A stretch of 64,000 bases of DNA from an uncultured Eubacteriales bacterium (GTDB lineage Bacteria; Bacillota; Clostridia; Oscillospirales; Oscillospiraceae): NCBI GenBank assembly GCA_900546915.1, contig UREY01000007.1:14695-78694 (forward strand). Reading direction: 5' to 3'. The notes beneath the pieces were generated by a model that ran no database searches, was not told where the DNA came from, and saw only the letters and a program-made list of their open reading frames with translations. This document shows, in pieces, positions 29,610-36,890 of this stretch (positions within the stretch are counted from its first letter, which is position 1; every line of letters begins with the position of its first letter). The position numbers were made by a program, and so were the translations under genes.

Positions 29610-29633
29610 ACTCTCTCCCCTGCAGCAGCCGGT

Positions 29634-29878
29634 AAAAAACGCCTTTGTCTCTTCCAAAGAGACAAAGGCGAAAACCTCTGCGGTACCACTCTTCTTGCCG
29701 GAAGCTCCGGCCCCTCGTGTCATGGGATATCGGCCATGAACCGGTTTCGCCTACGGAAGGTTCGGGAAACTGCTCCGAGGGGATACGCCCTGCCGCCGCC
29801 TGCTGCCTCGCACCGACCGGCAGCTCTCTGAAGGCGGGAATGGCCGAACGCCTGTCCTCATCCACGCATCACATATGA
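29634..29878 (-). ncRNA. T-box riboswitch, isoleucine specifier
   Basis: The minus strand carries the T-box core AGAGTGGTACCGC (29680-29692), which pairs with uncharged tRNA NCCA. It is followed by a 14-bp terminator stem (29640-29653 with 29657-29670) and six T (29634-29639). Upstream are stem I features AGAGAGCUG and GGUGCGAGGCAGC, and a specifier-like segment GUAUCCCCUCGGAGC in which AUC (29784-29782) reads isoleucine. The target genes are GNAT and ileS. The 5' boundary is approximate, and no clear promoter was found between it and divIVA, so it may be reached by read-through. Confidence 0.9.
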
Positions 29879-29886
29879 AGGAAAAA

Positions 29887-30498
29887 CTACCGCTTGGTGG
29901 GGTCGTAGTTCTTTCCAAATTGCAGGTTGGTAAAACGGCTGGTGGTGTTGCCGTCCACACGGGGCGGATGGGTCACCGGGGCGGTATCCTCTGTGGTACC
30001 CACCAGCTTCTCCAGGTTCTGGGCAATCTCCTGGGCAACCTGGTCCTCGCTCTGGGGCTGGGGAATCTCCGGGGGCGCAGGTTCTGCCGCCTGGGCCTTA
30101 ATGGCCTCCAGCTTCTCCAGGACCTCTTTCAGCTGGCCCTCCAGGGACTCAATTCCCTCCAAAGCCGCCGCCTTTGCCTGGGACAGCCCGGTCTGAGAGG
30201 CCTGGGCCTCCGCCCGGTGGAGCATGCGCAGGCATTTGGCTTCCGCCTCCCGGATCATATTGTCACAGGTCTGCTGGGCTGTGCGCAGAGACTCCTTGGC
30301 GCTGCTTTCTCCGGCGCGGTACTCCTCCAGCTTCTCCACCAGAACGCGCATCTTGCTTTTTAAGGTGGCATTGTCCTTATACAAGGTATTGTAATCCTCG
30401 ATCAGAGCCATCACAGTCTCATCCACAGAGTCCATATCATAGCCGCCGAAGACCGCCGTCTTAAATGTGATTTGCTCCAATTGCTGCGGTGTAAACAT
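29887..30498 (-). CDS. divIVA: DivIVA cell-division/polarity protein
   Basis: 203 aa. The N-terminal membrane-curvature motif FKTAVFGGYDMDSVDE is followed by a coiled coil (about 30-160) and a Pro/Ala-rich tail ending in a segment with NTTSRF. DivIVA family proteins gather at septa and poles and anchor partners. It belongs to the ylm cluster, 24 bp after sepF. The T-box leader begins right after its stop codon. Confidence 0.92.
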   Translation of the reverse strand: MFTPQQLEQITFKTAVFGGYDMDSVDETVMALIEDYNTLYKDNATLKSKMRVLVEKLEEYRAGESSAKESLRTAQQTCDNMIREAEAKCLRMLHRAEAQASQTGLSQAKAAALEGIESLEGQLKEVLEKLEAIKAQAAEPAPPEIPQPQSEDQVAQEIAQNLEKLVGTTEDTAPVTHPPRVDGNTTSRFTNLQFGKNYDPTKR

Positions 30499-30521
30499 AG
30501 TCTAACCCTCTTTATCTGCAA

Positions 30522-31022
30522 TTAAAAGTATACGCCGTTGTTTTCCAGCTCTTCTACCAGATCGCCTACAATCTCCACATTGTACGGGGTAAGCAGATAA
30601 GCCGATGCGGCCACCTTTTTAATCTTGCCGTCCACGGCATAGGCGCAGCCGGACAGGAAATCCACCAGGCGGCGGGCAATGTTCCGGTCCGTATTTTCCA
30701 GATTCAGAAGCACAGAATGCTTGTCCCGAAGATGGTCCGCAATTTCAGACACGTTGTCAAACCGCTCCGGCTTGACCAGCACCACCTGCAATTGGGTCGT
30801 CGTATTGATATTGACAATCCGGCTGCCCGTGGAACGCCCGGAGTCCAATCCGGAACCATGGGTGTACGAGGGCTCCGGCGGCGTCACGCTGCGGCGGGTC
30901 GTCCGGGGCGCGGGCTCGGGCTCTTCCTCTTCTACCGGCTCGTCGTCGTAGTCATCATAATCATCTTCGTCGTCATCGGCGTACGGCTTGGTCAGCTTCT
31001 TCAGTTCATCCAAAAATCCCAT
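30522..31022 (-). CDS. sepF: Cell division protein SepF
   Basis: 166 aa. N-terminal amphipathic helix MGFLDELKKLTKPY (membrane anchor), an unusually acidic Asp/Glu linker (residues 15-45), a Pro/Thr/Arg stretch, and the SepF fold from about residue 72 (VVLVKPERFDNVSEIADHL ... ADLRD-like VVDFLSGCAYAVDGKI). It binds FtsZ and tethers it to the membrane. ATG 31022 is set by AGGAGG. Between yggS and divIVA. Confidence 0.94.
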   Translation of the reverse strand: MGFLDELKKLTKPYADDDEDDYDDYDDEPVEEEEPEPAPRTTRRSVTPPEPSYTHGSGLDSGRSTGSRIVNINTTTQLQVVLVKPERFDNVSEIADHLRDKHSVLLNLENTDRNIARRLVDFLSGCAYAVDGKIKKVAASAYLLTPYNVEIVGDLVEELENNGVYF

Positions 31023-31053
31023 ATGGTATATCCTCCTAGTATCTATGTTACAA

Positions 31054-31758
31054 TCATTTCTGACAATACTCGCGCGGTCCAAAAATTGCAGTTCCAACGC
31101 GGACCATGGTGCTGCCACAGGCGATGGCATCCGGGTAGTCGCCGGACATTCCCATGGACAGATGCGCCATAGTGACATTATCGTATTTTTTTCTACTTAT
31201 GTCAACAAAAAGGTTGCGCATTTCCGAAAAAAATTGCAAATTTTCTCCCGGGTGCGTACTCACAGGAGGAATCGCCATCAAGCCCAAGGTCCGCAAATGG
31301 CAATATTTTCCAAATCTTTCTAATTCTTCCCATAATTGCGCGGGAGAGAAGCCGGACTTACTCTCCTCGCCGGCAATATTGACTTCCAAAAGGACATCCT
31401 GGCAGATCCCCTGCCGGGCAGCCTCCTGCTCCAGAACCTCCAGCAAGCTCCGGCGGTCGGCGCTCTGAATCAAATCCACATGGCCCACGACCTGCCGGAC
31501 CTTATTGGTCTGCAGGTGGCCGATAAAATGGACCGGCGCGCCCCGATAGGCCCCTTCCGCCGACTTACGGACCAGCTCCTGGACCCGGTTTTCACCACAG
31601 CAGTCCACCCCGGCCGCTATCGCCGCCTGCACCGCCTGGGTATCATTCATTTTTGTCGCCGCGCACAGAAGAATCTCCCCCGGGTCCCGGCCGCAGGCCA
31701 GCGCCGCCTCTGCGATCTTTGCCCGCACCCGGGCTACATTTTCCTGAATTTGTTTCAT
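31054..31758 (-). CDS. yggS: PLP homeostasis protein, YggS/PROSC family
   Basis: 234 aa. Single-domain PLP-binding barrel related to alanine racemase, believed to buffer pyridoxal phosphate rather than catalyse. Cofactor Lys in LLCAATKMND, HFIGHLQTNKV, and the phosphate site LSMGMSGDYPDAIACGSTMVRVG. ATG 31758 starts 1 nt after the HlyD-like stop. A TTG 24 nt upstream also has GGAGG and cannot be excluded. First of the ylm-type trio yggS-sepF-divIVA. Confidence 0.92.
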   Translation of the reverse strand: MKQIQENVARVRAKIAEAALACGRDPGEILLCAATKMNDTQAVQAAIAAGVDCCGENRVQELVRKSAEGAYRGAPVHFIGHLQTNKVRQVVGHVDLIQSADRRSLLEVLEQEAARQGICQDVLLEVNIAGEESKSGFSPAQLWEELERFGKYCHLRTLGLMAIPPVSTHPGENLQFFSEMRNLFVDISRKKYDNVTMAHLSMGMSGDYPDAIACGSTMVRVGTAIFGPREYCQK

Positions 31759-31759
31759 A

Positions 31760-32977
31760 TCAGTCAACCAGCTTTCCGTCAAAAAGTCCCTCCGTATCCA
31801 GGAGAATCAAATCCTCCGGCCACAGGTAATCCGTGCTGCTTTGGTTCAGAGCGGCGATATAGGTATCTCCGTTGTCATACAGAAGCTCAATGTCTTTCCA
31901 CACCGCCTTTGTGCCAACCAATACATAAACGCCGGCGGAGCCGGACTCCTCGCTGTAGCACACCGCTTCTCGCGGCACCCGGAGGCCGGAGTAGGTGTGG
32001 AAGATCAGGTCGGCATTCAGCCGCCGCAGCGCAGAGATGGAGGAGAGCTTGTCCTGCGAGGCCAAAACCAGCAGCCCCAGCTCCTGCTCCCGGTTCACCC
32101 GGGTGACGGTCATCTCCAGCTCCAGACTTACTTCGCCGCCCAAGGTAACCGTCAGGCTGTCGCCGGTCTCCAGGCCCTCCAGGTACCGGCTCTCCACCGT
32201 GCAGGCATAGTACCACTCCCCAGAGGTGATGAGACGTCCGGCCGTTTGCCCCGGCGCCGTGGGCGTCTGCTTCCACAGATCTTGAAATTCAGAAACGGTG
32301 ATGTCCTCCAGCACCTGCGGCGTCAGCTGCTCCTCATAGCCGTCGGTCACGGCGGAGTAATAGCCTGCCGACTGGGCTACAATGGACTTGGTATCCGCCG
32401 TCGCGCTGGCTTCCATGGCCGCCAGCTGCCCCTGCATCTCAGAAACCTGCTTGGCCATCGCCGCAGTATCGGAGGTCCCCACGCTCTGACGGAGAATCAG
32501 GGACTTCAAATCCGCCCCCGTCTCCCGGGCTGTCTCCAGCCGTCCCTGCGCCACTTGCGCAGCAAAGGAGGAGGCCGCGCTCCCAACGCGCTCCGCCACC
32601 GCTTCGCTGTCCGTCAACTGCGTCTGGTAGGTAAGCGCCAGCTGAAGCTGCTCCAGCTCCTGCTCCAATTGCGCAATTTCCTCCTGGCGCTCCTGTGCGC
32701 CGGCGCTACGGAGGCTCACCGCGACCTCCTCTCCTGCGGCGACCTTCTCTCCCTCGTCCTTGGACGGAAGCACCAGGTCGTACGCTGCGGGAATCACCGT
32801 CTCCTGGCGCACCAAAAAGCCTTCTACGGATACTCCGTCGGAGGCTTCATACAAAACGGCTTGCGCCGTAGGCACGCCGCTGGATGCGGACTGCACCACA
32901 TGATATAAGATATAGCTGGCAACCATAAAGGCGAGGACCAGCATAATCACTTTCATAAATTGCTTGCCCTGTTTCAT
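31760..32977 (-). CDS. HlyD-like membrane-fusion/adaptor protein
   Basis: 405 aa. One N-terminal membrane helix (residues ~8-27), a lipoyl-like half (VLPSKDEGEKVAAGEEVAVSL), a coiled-coil hairpin of about 90-190 (EEIAQLEQELEQLQLALTYQ), and a C-terminal beta-barrel. This is the periplasmic-adaptor architecture in a presumed monoderm. No transporter partner is next to it; it sits between hfq and yggS. It may serve wall or division functions instead, given sepF and divIVA downstream (inference). Confidence 0.8.
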   Translation of the reverse strand: MKQGKQFMKVIMLVLAFMVASYILYHVVQSASSGVPTAQAVLYEASDGVSVEGFLVRQETVIPAAYDLVLPSKDEGEKVAAGEEVAVSLRSAGAQERQEEIAQLEQELEQLQLALTYQTQLTDSEAVAERVGSAASSFAAQVAQGRLETARETGADLKSLILRQSVGTSDTAAMAKQVSEMQGQLAAMEASATADTKSIVAQSAGYYSAVTDGYEEQLTPQVLEDITVSEFQDLWKQTPTAPGQTAGRLITSGEWYYACTVESRYLEGLETGDSLTVTLGGEVSLELEMTVTRVNREQELGLLVLASQDKLSSISALRRLNADLIFHTYSGLRVPREAVCYSEESGSAGVYVLVGTKAVWKDIELLYDNGDTYIAALNQSSTDYLWPEDLILLDTEGLFDGKLVD

Positions 32978-33025
32978 GGGAAAATGTCCTTTCTGCGGCC
33001 GATCCCATGAAACAGGGCGTTCCCG

Positions 33026-33253
33026 TTAGGCGGGGGCGCCGGTTTTCAGAGGACGGGCCGGAACCAAGGTGGAAATGGCGTGCTTGTAGATCATCTGCTG
33101 CTTGTTATCCGTGAGAAGAATCACCACAAAGTTATCGAAGCCGGTGATAACCCCCCGCAGTTGGAACCCGTTCATCAGGAACAGGGTGACAGGCAGGCGC
33201 TCCTTCAGCACCTGCCGCAGCAGCGCGTCTTGCAAATTCATGGTTTCAGACAT
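33026..33253 (-). CDS. hfq: RNA chaperone Hfq
   Basis: 75 aa. Sm fold: Sm1 [20 protein letters not shown] with FDNFVV, and Sm2 YKHAIST (the usual YKHA box). Binds sRNAs and mRNAs at U- and A-rich sites. The short C-tail ([11 protein letters not shown]) is typical of Firmicutes. Lies after miaA, the same order as in E. coli. SD GAAGGAA. Confidence 0.95.
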   Translation of the reverse strand: MSETMNLQDALLRQVLKERLPVTLFLMNGFQLRGVITGFDNFVVILLTDNKQQMIYKHAISTLVPARPLKTGAPA

Positions 33254-33290
33254 AAGTATTCCTTCTTTCTATTGGGATACCTCTATCTTA

Positions 33291-34232
33291 TCACCACGCT
33301 GTGTCGAAAAAGGGAATTTCCGCTACGGCCCGCTCCCAAAGCTGGGAAAAATCCTCAGAAGCCCTGCGGTGGATCCAGGAGATGGCCTGATTTCTCCGGA
33401 ACCAGGTGAGCTGCCGCTTGGCGTAATGGCGGGAGGCCTTTTTCACCATCTCCGCCGCTTCCTGCACGGTACACCGGCCCTCCAGGGCCGCTAAAAATTC
33501 CTTGTAGCCGATGGCCTGCAGGGCCGTGGCGTCGGCGGGCACGCCTTCTGCCAGCAACCCTTGGATTTCCTCCAGAAGGCCGCGTTGCATCATGCAGTCC
33601 ACCCGGAGGTCAATCCGCCGGTACAGCTCTCCCCGGTCCGCAAAATCCAGCCCCAGCCAGCAGGGCCGGTACTTGGCAGGCGCCGCCTGTGTCTCCAGGT
33701 TGTGCTGGGTTATGGTCTTTCCCGTCAGCCGGTACACCTCCAGCGCCCGAATCAGCCTCTTTTCATCGGCAGGGTGCAGCCGGGCGGCCGTTTCGGGGTC
33801 CACCTTCCGAAGCTCCTCCAGGAGGGCTTCGCCTCCGGCCTGCCGGGCCCAAGCCTGCAGCTCCCTGCGCAGCTCCCGGTCCGCCGTGGGCGCGAAGTCG
33901 TGCCCGCGCACCAAGGCGTCCATGTACAGGCCGGTTCCTCCCGCCAAAATAGCAACTTTACCCCGGGCCAAAATGTCCTGTACCACAGGAGCCGCCAGGT
34001 CTACAAACTTTCCCACAGACATCCCTTCGTCCGGCTCTACCACATCCAGCATGTGGTGGGGCACCCCCCGCCGCTCCTCCGGAGTCGGCTTTGCCGTGCC
34101 GATGTCCATGCGGCGATAAACCTGCATGGAATCACAGGACACCACTTCCCCATCCAGGGCCACCGCCAGGGCCACCGCCAAATCCGTTTTCCCGGAGGCC
34201 GTAGGGCCCGCTATGCATATCATCCGGTCCAA
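33291..34232 (-). CDS. miaA: tRNA dimethylallyltransferase
   Basis: 313 aa. Adds the dimethylallyl group to A37 of tRNAs reading UNN codons. P-loop GPTASGKTDLAVALA, DSMQVYRRMDIGTAKPT, and LAGGTGLYMDAL are intact. The best start is TTG at 34232, because AAAGGAGG lies 7 nt upstream; ATG 34223 would have a 16-nt gap. Its product is the substrate of MiaB, which is encoded in the same run. Confidence 0.95.
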   Translation of the reverse strand: MDRMICIAGPTASGKTDLAVALAVALDGEVVSCDSMQVYRRMDIGTAKPTPEERRGVPHHMLDVVEPDEGMSVGKFVDLAAPVVQDILARGKVAILAGGTGLYMDALVRGHDFAPTADRELRRELQAWARQAGGEALLEELRKVDPETAARLHPADEKRLIRALEVYRLTGKTITQHNLETQAAPAKYRPCWLGLDFADRGELYRRIDLRVDCMMQRGLLEEIQGLLAEGVPADATALQAIGYKEFLAALEGRCTVQEAAEMVKKASRHYAKRQLTWFRRNQAISWIHRRASEDFSQLWERAVAEIPFFDTAW

Positions 34233-34272
34233 ACAAGCGCCTCCTTTCCCGGGACCTCATTCCCCAGCCGGC

Positions 34273-36150
34273 TTATGCCCGGCCAAACTGACGCTCCAGC
34301 TGCTGTCGGGTCAGCCGGATACAGACCGGACGGCCGTGGGGGCAGTGCTTTAAATCCGGCCGATTCAACACCTCCCGCACCAAAGCCTCCCGCTCCAGAG
34401 GATCCGTGCGCCACCCGGCCTTGATGGCGGCTTTGCAGGCCATCGTATGCAGGAGGTGATCCCGCAGGCTGTCCCGGTCTTCCCGGCGGCCCTCCTGCAA
34501 ATCCTGGGCCAGACCGGCGAGGCAATCTGCCGCCTGCTCCGGCGAGAGATCCATCGGCGCCCGGCGCAGCAGGACCGTACCCTCTCCGAATTCCTCCACC
34601 CCATAGCCCAGCTCATCCAGCAAAGGCAGATGGGCCAAGAGCAACGCCGCGCCCTCTTGGCCCAGGCGGCAGGTCTGAGGGGCCAGGAGCGTCTGCGACG
34701 CGATTTCCTGCTTCTGCGCCCGGAGCCGGTCGAACAGGATCCGTTCATGGGCGGCGTGCTTGTCAATGAGAAGGGCCTCTTCGCCCTGCTGCACCACAAT
34801 ATAGGTTTGAAACAGCTCGCCCAGCACAGTAAAGGAGATCTCCTCCGGCATGGGAAGGACCTCCTGCCCCGCCGGGGCCTCCGTCCGGCGCGGCTTGGAT
34901 TCCTCCTGGGGAAGCGGCCGCTCCGTCTGCCCCGTCTGTGGGCGCGGGATGGTCACCGGCTGGGCCACGGAAACCGGCTCCATTGCCCGGGCTGCCGCCC
35001 GAGCCCGCCCCGGGTCCGGCTTTTCCCCCCCGGCCAGAACACCGGCTATCTGCCGGTAGGTCTCTGCGGAAATCGTTTGGAACGCCGGTTCCTTTTTGGG
35101 AGCCGCCGGTGGGATCTCGGTCTTTTTTTCGCTCTCCCGGCTCAGACGCAGCTCCGGCCTGTCCTGGGCTTTGTTTAAGGCGGCCAGGACCCCGTAGTGC
35201 ACACAGTCAAACGCCTCCCGTTCCGAAAGGAACTTCACCTCCGTCTTAGCCGGATGGACATTGACATCCACACTCTGAAACGGCACCTGCAAATGCAACA
35301 CACAGGCGGGAAACCGCCCCACCATGAGTTGATTTCGATACGCTTCCTCCAGGGCCGACTGGAGGAGCTTGGACTTTACCGGTCGGTCGTTGACAAAAAA
35401 GGTCTGGTAGGTCCGGCTGGCTCTGGCCTGGGTGGGCTTGGAGACATAGCCCCACACCTTACTTTTTTCCCAATGGCTCTCCACCGGCACCAAATTTGCC
35501 GCTTCCCTGCCGTAAACCCCCGCCAGCGCAGACAGCAGCTGGCCGTCTCCCGGCGTATTGAGGATTTCCTTTCCGTCCCGCAAAAGACGTATGGCCACCT
35601 GGGGATGGGCCAGGGCCTGGCGCTGGACCGCCGCTGCCACGGCGGCTCCCTCCACACTGTCCTGCTTCATAAACTTCATACGGGCCGGGGTGTTGAAAAA
35701 GAGGTCCCGGACGATGATGGTCGTCCCCTCCGGGCAGCCCGCCTCGGACTGCTCGATGATCTGCCCGGCCTCCAGATGCAGGCCCGTGCCCGCCACAGCC
35801 CCTGCCGTCTTCGTCAACAGGTCCACGCGGGAAACCGATGCAATGGCCGCCAGCGCCTCTCCCCGAAAGCCCATGGTGCCGATGGCGTTCAAATCCTCCG
35901 GGCACCGGAGCTTGGAGGTGGCATGGCGGAGAAACGCCGTCCGGGCATCCTCCGCAGTCATCCCGCAGCCGTTATCCGTCACCCGGAGAAAGGTCATGCC
36001 TCCGTCCCGCAGTTCCACGGTGACTTGAGAGGCTCCGGCATCCACCGCATTTTCCAGCAGCTCCTTCACCACGGAGGCCGGACGCTCCACCACTTCGCCG
36101 GCGGCAATCAAATTTGCTACGTGGGCAGAGAGCTGAATGATTTTCGGCAT
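34273..36150 (-). CDS. mutL: DNA mismatch repair protein MutL
   Basis: 625 aa. GHKL ATPase: E-ENAVDAG, DNGCGM, GFRGEAL motifs in the first 110 residues, transducer domain, a Pro/Arg-rich linker (about 340-430) and C-terminal dimerisation/endonuclease domain. The metal site usually written DQHA(X)2E(X)4E reads DKHAAHERILFD here (residues 463-474), while CPHGRP is kept. ATG 36150 chosen for GAGGAGG. Lies between the CPBP gene and miaA. Confidence 0.95.
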   Translation of the reverse strand: MPKIIQLSAHVANLIAAGEVVERPASVVKELLENAVDAGASQVTVELRDGGMTFLRVTDNGCGMTAEDARTAFLRHATSKLRCPEDLNAIGTMGFRGEALAAIASVSRVDLLTKTAGAVAGTGLHLEAGQIIEQSEAGCPEGTTIIVRDLFFNTPARMKFMKQDSVEGAAVAAAVQRQALAHPQVAIRLLRDGKEILNTPGDGQLLSALAGVYGREAANLVPVESHWEKSKVWGYVSKPTQARASRTYQTFFVNDRPVKSKLLQSALEEAYRNQLMVGRFPACVLHLQVPFQSVDVNVHPAKTEVKFLSEREAFDCVHYGVLAALNKAQDRPELRLSRESEKKTEIPPAAPKKEPAFQTISAETYRQIAGVLAGGEKPDPGRARAAARAMEPVSVAQPVTIPRPQTGQTERPLPQEESKPRRTEAPAGQEVLPMPEEISFTVLGELFQTYIVVQQGEEALLIDKHAAHERILFDRLRAQKQEIASQTLLAPQTCRLGQEGAALLLAHLPLLDELGYGVEEFGEGTVLLRRAPMDLSPEQAADCLAGLAQDLQEGRREDRDSLRDHLLHTMACKAAIKAGWRTDPLEREALVREVLNRPDLKHCPHGRPVCIRLTRQQLERQFGRA

Positions 36151-36163
36151 AGACCTCCTCCTC

Positions 36164-36874
36164 TCACAACAGCGCCTGGATGGACACGGCATTGATCACC
36201 GCATGCATCAGAATCGGGGCAAAAATCGTATCTGCCTTCTCGTAGGCCCAGGCCAGGGCAATCCCGGCGGGAATGTACTCCAGTGCAAGCACAGCCAAAG
36301 AAGAGAGCGCTTCCTGCCCCACGTAACCGGCCACATGGATGAGGCAAAAGGCCACCGTAGACAGTACATAAGCCGCGATCCGGTTGCGCCGGTGCAGGCC
36401 CTGAAACAGCAGGCCCCGGAAGATACACTCTTCTGTCAACGGCGTCAAAAGCACCGTACCAACTACCATCACCCACCGGGCCCGGCTCGCCATCGCCGCA
36501 ATCGACGCATTGTTGATATTTTCCAGTCCCGGCATGCCGTACCGGACCGCCCAAGTGATGAGCAGGGTTCCGGCATAGTACATCACCAGGCCCAGGATCA
36601 CAGCCTGGAAAAATCCCCAAAACCGCTTGCCTATCATAATCAACGATTTTTTTAAAAATTTTCTGTATATGACGGCTGTGGCCAGGAAATTAACGGTAAA
36701 AAACACACCGTTCAGTCTGGCCTGGCCCAACAGACTCTCCGTCTGCCAATCCAAAAGCCGAAAAATCTCCGACAGAATCCAGGCCAGCAAAATTAGAAAA
36801 AAGGGAACGTACAGCCAACCCCACACCAGTTCTCCCCGGGTCATGGAGATGGAAAGCCGTTTGGTCTCGTTCAT
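36164..36874 (-). CDS. CPBP family intramembrane metalloprotease
   Basis: 236 aa with about six membrane helices. The CPBP/Abi motifs are present: EECIFRGLLFQ (EExxxR), FCLIHVAGY (second His motif) and LMHAVINA. The family includes CaaX prenyl proteases and bacteriocin self-immunity proteins. Located between mutS and mutL with 13-17 bp gaps, an insertion into the usual mutS-mutL pair. Target unknown. Confidence 0.88.
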   Translation of the reverse strand: MNETKRLSISMTRGELVWGWLYVPFFLILLAWILSEIFRLLDWQTESLLGQARLNGVFFTVNFLATAVIYRKFLKKSLIMIGKRFWGFFQAVILGLVMYYAGTLLITWAVRYGMPGLENINNASIAAMASRARWVMVVGTVLLTPLTEECIFRGLLFQGLHRRNRIAAYVLSTVAFCLIHVAGYVGQEALSSLAVLALEYIPAGIALAWAYEKADTIFAPILMHAVINAVSIQALL

Positions 36875-36890
36875 GGCACACCTCAATTTC

